NCBI GenBank assembly: GCA_937959095.1
Contig: CALGLY010000092.1
Coordinates: forward strand, 1-15,322
Direction of reading: 5' to 3'
DNA length: 15,322 nucleotides
Source: an uncultured Saprospiraceae bacterium
GTDB lineage: Bacteria > Bacteroidota > Bacteroidia > Chitinophagales > Saprospiraceae
The position numbers and the translations under genes were made by a program. Under the pieces are notes generated by a model. The model was not told where the DNA came from, searched no databases, and saw only the letters and a program-made list of their open reading frames with translations. Below, in pieces: positions 7,406 to 15,049 of this stretch; the first letter of the stretch is position 1; every line of letters starts with the position of its first letter.

Positions 7406-8641
7406 ATGCACAAGATTATAATACTTGGCACTGCTCTCCTATTCCTATTGGTAAGCTGCCAAAATGAAGATACGATTTCGGTAGAACTTGCAAAGGCAAG
7501 CTTAGAACAAATAACAAACCTTCAAGAAATCCCTGCTTTGTTGCCGCGCAGCGAAGGCATACAAGTAGGCACAGAATGGGAAAATGTGCAAAATCAATAT
7601 GCAGCATTTCGTACAAAAGCCCTCAAAGGCGACCAAGAAGCAATACTAAATTTAGCACAACTTTTCACCTTAGAAGCTCGCGTAACAGGCGAACACGGAC
7701 ATTATTATCCTGCCGCTTTGGAACTAATAAATGATGTACTAAGTCAGCCGATAGAAGATAAAGACATTCGCTTTCAGCTACTTTCCACTAAAGCAAGTGT
7801 GTTGTTATCGCAGCATGATTTTAGCGACGCGCTTCGAGTAGCGCAATTAGCTGTAAATATCAATCCGTACAATGCACAAATTTATGGCGCGCTCGTGGAT
7901 GCTTATGTAGAGTTAGGCAACTACGAAAAAGCAGTAGCCGCAGCCGACAAAATGGTAGCAATTCGCCCTGATTTACGGTCTTATGCACGCGTTTCTTATC
8001 TCCGCGAAATACATGGCGATATAAAAGGCGCGACCGAAGCAATGGAACAAGCAGCAACAGCAGGCTATCCTGGAACCGAGGAAACAGCTTGGACTTATTT
8101 AGAATTGGGCAATTTATATGCTCGATATGGAAAAACAGAACAAGCGAAAAAAGTATTTGAACAAATTCTTTTGGATCGTCCGAATTATCCTTTTGCAATA
8201 GCAGCTTTAGCAGATTTAGACATCGAAAAGAAAAATTATAAAGCAGCAGAAAAACGCCTTTTAGAAGCAGCAGCAATCATTCCTGAAGTAGGCTTTTATG
8301 AGCAGCTCGCACAAGTATATCAAGCTACTAACAGAACAGACGAACTAGAGACGAGCTTGACCGAAATATTCGAGATGCTACAAGATGATATTGATAGTGG
8401 TCATAATATGAATCTCGAATTTGCTGCCATTCATAGAGACTTGACGAAGGATTATAACAAAGCTCTTTCGTATGCTTTAGAAGAAAATGAAAAACGACCT
8501 GATAATATTGATACCAACCGTATGTTGGCGGCTATTTACTTAAAACAAAAAAATACAGTAGCAGCAAATAAACACTTGCAAATTGCATTGAAAACCAATG
8601 CAAAATTCCCAACGCTACTAGCTCTACAACAAGCACTTTAA
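7406..8641 (+). CDS. TPR-repeat lipoprotein, partner type of DUF4331 proteins
   Basis: A 411-residue protein starting at the ATG at 7406. The frame is open upstream to a GTG at 7352, but only the ATG gives a proper lipoprotein signal (MHKIIILGTALLFLLVSC, lipobox LVSC, Cys18), and 7352 lies inside the hairpin. After the signal comes an alpha-helical solenoid of tetratricopeptide repeats from about residue 115 to 405. The clearest repeats are around IYGALVDAYVELGNYEKA, AWTYLELGNLYARYGKTEQA and MLAAIYLKQKN. The segment RPDLRSYARVSYLREIHGD is characteristic of TPR proteins that, from memory, lie beside DUF4331 genes in several phyla. It probably acts as an assembly or docking scaffold on the periplasmic face of a membrane. 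Confidence 0.88.
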   Translation: MHKIIILGTALLFLLVSCQNEDTISVELAKASLEQITNLQEIPALLPRSEGIQVGTEWENVQNQYAAFRTKALKGDQEAILNLAQLFTLEARVTGEHGHYYPAALELINDVLSQPIEDKDIRFQLLSTKASVLLSQHDFSDALRVAQLAVNINPYNAQIYGALVDAYVELGNYEKAVAAADKMVAIRPDLRSYARVSYLREIHGDIKGATEAMEQAATAGYPGTEETAWTYLELGNLYARYGKTEQAKKVFEQILLDRPNYPFAIAALADLDIEKKNYKAAEKRLLEAAAIIPEVGFYEQLAQVYQATNRTDELETSLTEIFEMLQDDIDSGHNMNLEFAAIHRDLTKDYNKALSYALEENEKRPDNIDTNRMLAAIYLKQKNTVAANKHLQIALKTNAKFPTLLALQQAL

Positions 8642-8662
8642 ATCAGTTGGAAACGACTGATT
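8641..8662 (+). other. GAAA-capped hairpin overlapping the TPR gene stop
   Basis: AATCAGTTG (8641-8649) pairs with CGACTGATT (8654-8662) with one wobble pair around a GAAA tetraloop. It begins with the last base of the TAA stop and has no T run. It sits directly in front of the true terminator and would give a double-hairpin 3' end. Confidence 0.6.
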
Positions 8663-8694
8663 AGAAACCTACTTGGGGGAGTAGGTTTCTTTTT
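8663..8694 (+). terminator. Intrinsic terminator of the TPR lipoprotein gene
   Basis: Perfect 11-base arms AGAAACCTACT (8663-8673) and AGTAGGTTTCT (8680-8690) flank a TGGGGG loop. A T run at 8690-8694 follows. It is the strongest terminator in the window and should separate the TPR gene from the DUF4331 gene. Confidence 0.92.
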
Positions 8695-8741
8695 GAAACA
8701 CTACAATGCCTTCATTTTTTTAATAAAAAACAATACTAAAG

Positions 8742-11204
8742 ATGAAAAAGATAACACCTTTATCGAGGGGCTTGCTATGCCTGCCCTATATACTAGCTTT
8801 TGCGCTTATACTAAATGTGCAGTATGCAGCATTCGCATCGAGTCATAGAGAAGCACCACTTATCGCCAATGATCCATTAGCAGATAATGCAGATGTATAC
8901 GCATTTCGTAGTCCAGATGATCCGAATACGGTGACGCTGATTGCGACTTATGTACCTATGCAAATTCCGCATGGAGGTCCAAATTATCATGGCTTCGGCG
9001 AAAATATCCGCTACGAAGTACACATTGATAATGACGCTGGAAAGCCTGGCGATGAAATCGTATACCGATTTACCTTCCAAAAAGAAAATCAAGACGCAAC
9101 GACTTTTTTCAATATTCGTCTTGGACAACAAAACTTAAAAACAACCTACACACTAGAAAAAAGTGTAGATGGAGGAAATACATTCACGACTATAATTACG
9201 GATGGAGAAGTGCCACCTAATAATATTGGCACTCGCTCCATCGAGTCGGGAATTGGGTTAGGAATGCCCTACAATGAAATCATGGAAAATGCTATTACTA
9301 CTGCCTCTTCAGGCGAAAAAGTATTCTGTGGTCCATCCGATGATCCGTTCTTTGTGGACTTAGGTGGTGTATTTGATTTAGGTGATTTACCGCGTCAAAA
9401 CGGAAAAGCTAGAGATGGTTTAGCTTGCTACAACGTAAGTACTATCGCTATTCAAGTGCCGATTTCTGACTTATTGAAAGCAGAAGCAGCCGCTACACCA
9501 GCTAATATTTTGGATGGCGACTACGTAATCGGTGTTTGGGCATCTGCAAGCCGCCCTAGTATGCGTACTTTAAATACAGATGGTACAGAATCGCATAGTG
9601 GCGATTGGGTACAAGTATCACGTTTGGGTATGCCTTTAACAAATGAGGCAGTTATTCCAATCGGATTTAAAGATTACTGGAATGCCATCACACCTTATGA
9701 TGAAATTACAGATACATCATTAGATGGTTTCTTCTATAATCCAGAGTTAGCTCTATACATGGATGATGCACTATTTGGTGGTGCAGTACCCGCTTTTTCA
9801 CCGCTTCGTATTCAGAAGAATGCTTTAGGTGCATTCAATTTCGGTAATGGTGGTGATGGTCTTTATGTGCTAAAAGGTTCTGATGCTGTAGCAGGTACTG
9901 CTTTAGATGATGCTATATTTGGTACACTGTTGCTGCCTGGTCCAGGGCAACCACGATCTGCCGATTTATGGGCAATATTCCATACAGGTGTTCCGAATTT
10001 TCCACCTTATCAATTGGCAACGGGCAAAGGCGGTAATCCACTTGCAGCAGGGAAGCCGTTTATCAATAACTTTTTGCCCAATGGTGGTGATATGCTTCGC
10101 CTAAATATGGCAGTACCCGTAACACAAAGAGATGATATGAACTTTAGCTCTTTGGGTATCATTCAGGCAGCGGTATTGGGCTTACTAGATCCGAATTATA
10201 ATACAAGTACGGACATTCAGAATATTCCAAATATGGATGGTTTTCCGAATGGTCGCCGACTAGAAGATGATGTAACTCGTATCGAGTTGCAAGCAGTAGC
10301 AGGGGCAGCTTTAGCCGCTATCGGACTTTGGTATGATGACTTCGATCCTGAAACAGGTAACCCTGTAACGGAGCAATTGCTAGGCGTATTGGGATATGAT
10401 ACTGGTGTGAGTCGCAATGATGTGGCTTTCCAAGAGACGTTTCCTTATGTGGCAATGCCATTTAGTGGAACAGGTGATTGTAGTAGCAGCAATTTTGAAG
10501 CAGAAAATGCAGATTTAGAATTAGCTATAGAAGCGGATATGACGAATGTAGGACAATATGAAGAAGTACCCTTCACTATCACATTAAAGAATCGTGGACC
10601 AGCTAATGCAACAGGTGTGACGGTAATGGCAAGCTTACCAGATGGTTTAGTATTCACCCGCTCGGAAGCTTCGCAAGGAGTGTATGGTTCATTCGGTGGT
10701 CGTTGGGATATTGGTACACTAGAAGTAGGGCAGACTGTGACACTAGACCAAACGCTATTTACATTAGTAGAAGGAACAGACATTACCAACTTTGTACAGG
10801 TGAGTAGCTCTATGACAAATGACCGCGATTCTTCGCCTGCAAATAGTGACGGAACAGTAAGTGAAGATGATGAAGCAGCCGTAACTATCACAGTAGCAAG
10901 CAGAGGTGCTGGTATGGAGACAGGAGAAATACAGAGTAATGTTATCAGCATAGATAAAGTCTATCCAAGCCCAGCCAAAGAGTTGGTGCAATTGGATATA
11001 GAAAGTACAACCGATTACGAAAACGAAGTACGTTTACTCAATTCAAGTGGCGTAGTAGTATTGAAACAAAACAACGTTTTCGCTACAGGAAAAAATACTA
11101 TACAATTTGATACAAGTGATTTACCAACGGGTTTATACTTCGTGGCTTTAGATAATGAGAATGGAGAAGAAATTAGGAAGAAGGTAGTTCTTATACAAGA
11201 ATAG
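8742..11204 (+). CDS. DUF4331-DUF11 protein with T9SS type A sorting domain
   Basis: An 820-residue exported protein. Residues 1-32 are a signal peptide. About 33-575 is the DUF4331 domain, opening with its hallmark SSHREAPLIANDPLADNADVY, then IPHGGPNYHGFGENIRYEV, PSDDPFFVDLGGVFDLGDL and YNVSTIAIQVP. About 590-720 is a DUF11-type immunoglobulin-like domain (FTITLKNRGPANATGVTV, SLPDGLVF, GTLEVGQTVTL). About 737-820 is a T9SS type A sorting domain (VYPSPAKELVQLDI, LLNSSGVVVLK, DLPTGLYFVAL). It should be exported to the cell surface. DUF4331 has no established function. I see no ECF-type box in the 47-base gap before it, so its promoter is unclear. Confidence 0.93.
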   Translation: MKKITPLSRGLLCLPYILAFALILNVQYAAFASSHREAPLIANDPLADNADVYAFRSPDDPNTVTLIATYVPMQIPHGGPNYHGFGENIRYEVHIDNDAGKPGDEIVYRFTFQKENQDATTFFNIRLGQQNLKTTYTLEKSVDGGNTFTTIITDGEVPPNNIGTRSIESGIGLGMPYNEIMENAITTASSGEKVFCGPSDDPFFVDLGGVFDLGDLPRQNGKARDGLACYNVSTIAIQVPISDLLKAEAAATPANILDGDYVIGVWASASRPSMRTLNTDGTESHSGDWVQVSRLGMPLTNEAVIPIGFKDYWNAITPYDEITDTSLDGFFYNPELALYMDDALFGGAVPAFSPLRIQKNALGAFNFGNGGDGLYVLKGSDAVAGTALDDAIFGTLLLPGPGQPRSADLWAIFHTGVPNFPPYQLATGKGGNPLAAGKPFINNFLPNGGDMLRLNMAVPVTQRDDMNFSSLGIIQAAVLGLLDPNYNTSTDIQNIPNMDGFPNGRRLEDDVTRIELQAVAGAALAAIGLWYDDFDPETGNPVTEQLLGVLGYDTGVSRNDVAFQETFPYVAMPFSGTGDCSSSNFEAENADLELAIEADMTNVGQYEEVPFTITLKNRGPANATGVTVMASLPDGLVFTRSEASQGVYGSFGGRWDIGTLEVGQTVTLDQTLFTLVEGTDITNFVQVSSSMTNDRDSSPANSDGTVSEDDEAAVTITVASRGAGMETGEIQSNVISIDKVYPSPAKELVQLDIESTTDYENEVRLLNSSGVVVLKQNNVFATGKNTIQFDTSDLPTGLYFVALDNENGEEIRKKVVLIQE

Positions 11205-11236
11205 AAGTGTTCTCAATTTTATTTTAAAGGGTGTAT

Positions 11237-11270
11237 AGAGGTAGGAATGTGAAGTTTCTACCTCTTTTTT
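11237..11270 (+). terminator. Intrinsic terminator of the DUF4331 gene
   Basis: AGAGGTAGGAA (11237-11247) pairs with TTTCTACCTCT (11255-11265) with one G-U pair and a seven-base loop. Six T (11265-11270) follow. It lies 32 bases after the stop codon. Confidence 0.88.
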
Positions 11271-11382
11271 ACGATATTTTACTTTACGCTTCCTTACATT
11301 AGCGTTTTAATAATATTTAAGCCATTCATAAAAACTCTACCCAATCAAAGCGTCAAAAAAATTAGAGCTAAAAATAAGGCAT

Positions 11383-11907
11383 ATGGAAAACACATTTGGC
11401 ATGCCTATCATTCCTAAAAATGAAGAGGCGCGTTTAAGAAATCTTTATTCTTATCAACTATTGGATACTCCTTTTGAAGATGCTTTCGATGATATTACGA
11501 ATCTAGTCCGTGACCTTTTTGATGTACCTATCGCCCTTATTAGCTTAGTGGATAAGGAACGAGTTTGGTTTAAATCGAATGTAGGTATGGAGAAGCACAC
11601 AGAAACAAGCAGAGGGACGAGTCTTTGTACTTTAGCTATTCTTGATGATGATGTCACGGTGTTTGAAGATGCTCTGAAAGAACCTTGTTTGCTTAAAAAT
11701 CCGCTGGTGGCTGGTTCTTTTGGCTTGAAGTTTTACGCAGGCGCACCACTACGTAGTGCAGATGGGTTTAATATTGGTTCGGTCTGTATTGTAGATAAAC
11801 AGGCACGCTCTTTCACTAAAGCACAGCGCATAAATCTAAAGCGTTTAGCAAATATTACAATGGATAAGATAGAAATGAGAAAACAACTTATTATATTATC
11901 CAAATAA
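11383..11907 (+). CDS. Stand-alone GAF-domain protein
   Basis: A 174-residue protein consisting of one GAF domain (about residues 15-165). The opening EEARLRNLYSYQLLDTPFED and the DVPIALISLVDKERVWFKS strand-turn-strand are typical of GAF domains at the N-terminus of bacterial sensor kinases. GAPLRSADGFNIGSVCIVD is the usual late GAF pattern. There is no output domain. GAF domains bind small molecules, cyclic nucleotides or tetrapyrroles, or mediate dimerisation; no ligand can be assigned. It is first in a run of three sensory genes. The PAS gene begins 13 bases after its TAA in the same reading frame. Confidence 0.88.
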   Translation: MENTFGMPIIPKNEEARLRNLYSYQLLDTPFEDAFDDITNLVRDLFDVPIALISLVDKERVWFKSNVGMEKHTETSRGTSLCTLAILDDDVTVFEDALKEPCLLKNPLVAGSFGLKFYAGAPLRSADGFNIGSVCIVDKQARSFTKAQRINLKRLANITMDKIEMRKQLIILSK

Positions 11908-11919
11908 ATAAGAAAGCGT

Positions 11920-12501
11920 ATGGCAATAGAAGGGCTATCCTTAGAACAATTACAAGCAGAATTTTTACAGTTACAGGAAGAAACGCTTCAAAAAGATTGG
12001 AGAATAAATCTAATATTAGACAACCTTCCCATTCTCTTTTTCTATTGCGACAAAGACGAAATATTTGAGGTTTTGCAGGGCGATGGCATGTCAAAAATGC
12101 TCTTGCTTCATGAGTACGCTACACTCTATGAGTTGTTCAATGACTTCCCAACTATGTTTGAAAAAGCAGAAAGCGATGAAAAGGGACAATTCAGAGAAAA
12201 GATGAAACTCTCGGAATCTTTATCTTTGGGCATTGAGTATGGTTTAGTTCGAGACTCGGAACAAGAAATACAAGGAATAGTGGGCTTTATAAATGCCTTC
12301 TCAAAAAAAAAATCTACGCCTAGCCTACAGCCGAAATTAATGCAAGCAAAAGCTAATCCAAACAAGGATCGCCTACTAAAATTGCTGAATGCGGAGGACA
12401 ATAAACTTGATTTAAAACTAATTAAAGAAAGTTTGAATAAAATTTTACAATCAGAAGTACAATTAAAACTTTCTCAACTTCTGATTAAGCGGAATGTGTG
12501 A
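11920..12501 (+). CDS. Stand-alone PAS-like sensory protein
   Basis: A 193-residue protein. A short N-terminal helix (LEQLQAEFLQLQEETLQ) leads into a PAS-like domain at about residues 25-133. It starts with LILDNLPILFFYCDKDEIF and closes with the PAC-like strand DSEQEIQGIVGFINAF. The remaining 60 residues are lysine-rich and helical, with no known output domain. It overlaps the kinase gene by 8 bases (ATGTGTGA), which implies translational coupling. It is in frame with the GAF gene, separated by the stop TAA and four codons (ATA AGA AAG CGT), so the two may be pieces of one ancestral multidomain sensor. Confidence 0.72.
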   Translation: MAIEGLSLEQLQAEFLQLQEETLQKDWRINLILDNLPILFFYCDKDEIFEVLQGDGMSKMLLLHEYATLYELFNDFPTMFEKAESDEKGQFREKMKLSESLSLGIEYGLVRDSEQEIQGIVGFINAFSKKKSTPSLQPKLMQAKANPNKDRLLKLLNAEDNKLDLKLIKESLNKILQSEVQLKLSQLLIKRNV

Positions 12502-14152
12502 TATTTATATGAAGCGTACTAATCAAGATTTATTATTTTTATATCAAGAACTTTCAAAGGCAGCCAAAGCCTTCACTATCCTAATAGATGAAGCTTATCG
12601 AGTACAATTGCACACAGAAACATTGCCCAATTATGTCACTCCTCAAATAGAAAATACCCTTTTAGCTCAATATCTACCCCCAGCACTTTTTGCATCCATT
12701 CAGCAGCAAATACTAGCGCAAAAAGAGCATAGAAAGACAAGTTCTAGTGAGAGTACGACTTTTATTTATACTCATTTTTTTATTCTTGTCAATATATCTA
12801 TTCAGCAAATAGAACATGATGGAATTGTTTGTTTTGCGATTACTATCACCGAAATTAATCGCAATTCTGAACATCCTCTTCGTGATTCTTCCGATAAGCA
12901 AATTCAAGAGTATCGCCAAGAAAATGCTGCTTTAGCCCAAGGGTTAGGACACACCAAAGAAGCCTTGCAAATCGTGTTGAAAGAATTTGAACGGATAAGC
13001 CAAGAAATGGAAGTGGCAAACACTCGTTTCTTAGAAATCACTAACAAATTAAATACTCGCACTAAAGAAGCAGAAAACCGAGAACACTTTATCCAACGAA
13101 TTACAGATATTTCTCCTGGTGTCATTTACGTTTATGACTTGACTACTCAAAAAAATGTGTTTTCTAGTGGTTCTATCGGCACCATGTTGGACTATTCCGA
13201 GACGGAAGTATTAGCAATGGGCGACCAAGTATTGCCTCAGTTGATACTGCCCGAAGATTTCCCTAAAGCCATCGAACATCATACCACCTTAGCTAAACTA
13301 AAAGATGACTCTTATAAAATATTAGAATATCGAATGCGGAGTAAAAAGGGGCGAGTTCGTTGGTATTCTTCTTATGATAAGATTTTTGAACGCAACGAAG
13401 AAGGATTCCCTACAAAAATCATCGGAATCGCACAGGATATTACAGAGCAGAAAAACGTGCTTATTGAGGTAGAACGCATCAACGATGAACTAAAACGCTT
13501 CTCTTATGCCGCCTCTCACGACCTAAAAGAACCACTCAATACTATTACGACTATCATAGAACTACTTCCTGATATGCTCGGAGAAGTAAGTGAAGAGGCA
13601 CAAGAATTTTTAAGTATGCTCGATGGTTCTACTACTAGAATGCGCCGCTTAATTACAGATTTATTGGATTATGCTTTGCTAGAGAATGAGAAAATAAGCT
13701 TTGAGTCACTTGATTTAAATCAACTTGTAGCGGAAGTGAAAAATGACTTACATGATGCCATCAAACGTACTAATGCTACCCTAACTAGTACCGTTTTGCC
13801 TACCCTATCCGCGAATGCAGCTCAATTGAAACGTCTTTTTCAAAATTTGATTAGTAATGCACTCAAATATCACGCACCAAATCGAACACCCTATATTGAT
13901 ATTAGTGCGGAAAAGAAGCAAGGCTATTGGTTGTTTTCGATTCGTGACAATGGCATTGGAATTGCTGAAGAAAACCAAGCTAAAATTTTTCAAGTATTTC
14001 AAAAACTACATAGTAGTCGCGAATATGAGGGTACAGGTATTGGTTTAGCAAGTTGCCAACGTATCATTGAAAATCATCAAGGCGAAATAGGTGTGCGCTC
14101 TATATTAGGAGAGGGTTCTACTTTTTACTTTAGTATTCCAATGGATTTATAA
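12494..14152 (+). CDS. PAS-domain sensor histidine kinase
   Basis: A 552-residue cytosolic kinase; no transmembrane segment is visible. About residues 8-110 is a degenerate PAS-like domain and 130-200 a coiled coil. About 205-317 is a PAS domain of the PAS_3 type, ending RWYSSYDKIFERNEEG and IIGIAQDITEQK. The HisKA helix has the H-box FSYAASHDLKEPLNT with phospho-acceptor His342. The HATPase_c domain has the N box around Asn455 (NLISNALKYH), the G1 box with Asp485 (RDNGIGI), an F box (KIFQVFQKLH) and the G2 box from Gly513 (GTGIGLA). All catalytic motifs are intact. The start could instead be the ATG at 12509 (MKRTNQD), five codons later. No receiver domain or response regulator is nearby, so the phosphorelay partner is elsewhere. 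Confidence 0.93.
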   Translation: MCDIYMKRTNQDLLFLYQELSKAAKAFTILIDEAYRVQLHTETLPNYVTPQIENTLLAQYLPPALFASIQQQILAQKEHRKTSSSESTTFIYTHFFILVNISIQQIEHDGIVCFAITITEINRNSEHPLRDSSDKQIQEYRQENAALAQGLGHTKEALQIVLKEFERISQEMEVANTRFLEITNKLNTRTKEAENREHFIQRITDISPGVIYVYDLTTQKNVFSSGSIGTMLDYSETEVLAMGDQVLPQLILPEDFPKAIEHHTTLAKLKDDSYKILEYRMRSKKGRVRWYSSYDKIFERNEEGFPTKIIGIAQDITEQKNVLIEVERINDELKRFSYAASHDLKEPLNTITTIIELLPDMLGEVSEEAQEFLSMLDGSTTRMRRLITDLLDYALLENEKISFESLDLNQLVAEVKNDLHDAIKRTNATLTSTVLPTLSANAAQLKRLFQNLISNALKYHAPNRTPYIDISAEKKQGYWLFSIRDNGIGIAEENQAKIFQVFQKLHSSREYEGTGIGLASCQRIIENHQGEIGVRSILGEGSTFYFSIPMDL

Positions 14153-14938
14153 ACTACTTTTTTTCTGAATCAGTCCTAAAATATCATTCATTTGTGCTTT
14201 CGCCTGATTGTAACCAATTTCGTACAATTCAGCTATGGCTTCGATTTTTATAAGGCTATAGTTCAAGACCTCTTTAGGTTCAATAACAAAATCACAAACG
14301 GCTTTGTTTTTAGCTGCATTTTCTGAAATAGTAATATCAAATAACCGCAAAGCAGTTGCATAAAGGCTGTCTATATTTCCAACTGAAATAGTAGATTTAG
14401 GAGCAATATTGACACCTAAAATAATATCACATACTTCCTGAAGCGGCTTGATAGGCATATTATCCAACATACCACCATCCACATAATCTTGTTGGCTAAT
14501 TGGAACTGCTTGAAAAAGCAATGGTATAGAACAAGCAGCCATCAATACTTCAGATAAATCACCTTTATCTAAAAATTCAAGTTCCCCTGATTTTAAATTA
14601 ATAACTGCTATAGATACTGGGATTTGCAATTGTTCAATAGAAGTGCTGACTGTATATTGTTCCAATATTTTTTTTAAACTATCTAGGTATTGTATCCCTT
14701 TAAATGGAATACTTGCTTGAAAATTTTTAAATAAATTTTCTTCCTTCACAAAAGCAAGCATTTTTTCAGTTGATAAACCAGCAGCATACAATACGCCTAT
14801 TATTGCACCACTACCTGTGGCTACTATGTGATTTATATGTATTTTTTCTTCCCTCAAAGCTTGAATTACTCCAATGTGTGCTATTGCTCTAGCACCACCA
14901 CCTGATAAAGAAAGACCAATTTTGGTTTGTTTTTTCAT
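14147..14938 (-). CDS. Patatin-like protein with altered active site
   Basis: A 263-residue patatin-like (RssA/NTE-type) protein, normal length, without signal peptide. Patatins hydrolyse acyl esters with a Ser-Asp dyad. The Asp motif is intact (VDGG, Asp154). The usual glycine-rich oxyanion motif GGGxRG reads GGGARA (residues 13-18), and the nucleophile elbow GTSAGA reads ATGSGA (residues 40-45). The expected Ser is therefore Gly42, with a serine one place later. The bases (GGT AGT) are unambiguous. It may be inactive or may use a shifted serine. It converges on the kinase gene with a 6-base overlap. On its 5' side it follows the TonB receptor gene after 111 bases and has its own promoter-like box. 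Confidence 0.85.
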   Translation of the reverse strand: MKKQTKIGLSLSGGGARAIAHIGVIQALREEKIHINHIVATGSGAIIGVLYAAGLSTEKMLAFVKEENLFKNFQASIPFKGIQYLDSLKKILEQYTVSTSIEQLQIPVSIAVINLKSGELEFLDKGDLSEVLMAACSIPLLFQAVPISQQDYVDGGMLDNMPIKPLQEVCDIILGVNIAPKSTISVGNIDSLYATALRLFDITISENAAKNKAVCDFVIEPKEVLNYSLIKIEAIAELYEIGYNQAKAQMNDILGLIQKKSSL

Positions 14939-14962
14939 CTGTGTTTGATTTACATTGCATTA

Positions 14963-14992
14963 TACTTACGAGTAATTATAGGAAACGGATTT
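14963..14992 (-). promoter_or_regulatory. ECF-type promoter-like box, copy C, before patatin-like gene
   Basis: Read on the minus strand: AAATCC (14987-14992), a 16-base spacer, then CGTAAGTA (14963-14970). It points at the patatin-like gene, whose ATG is 24 bases further on, a fitting promoter distance. Unlike copies A and B, the spacer sequence is unrelated, so only the two conserved blocks are shared. That argues for function rather than a duplicated segment. Confidence 0.5.
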
Positions 14993-15049
14993 TTACTAAT
15001 CGGAGTATATCCAAAAGTAGTAATAATAAGCTTTAGCTGTTATATAGTA

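Noticed and set aside
7860..8276. 138-codon minus-strand frame opposite the TPR gene
   Set aside because: Leucine-rich antisense translation of TPR helices. The plus strand carries a complete, well-formed TPR lipoprotein here.
9434..9441. Extra CGTAAGTA inside the DUF4331 coding region
   Set aside because: No AAATCC-like block 16-17 bases before it, and it is in the middle of a well-conserved coding stretch. About one chance copy of an 8-mer per window of this size is unsurprising.
10445..10951. 168-codon minus-strand frame opposite the DUF11 part of the DUF4331 gene
   Set aside because: It is an antisense shadow. The plus-strand product has clear domains across this stretch, while the minus-strand translation is low-complexity Ser/Thr/Val-rich text with no family features.
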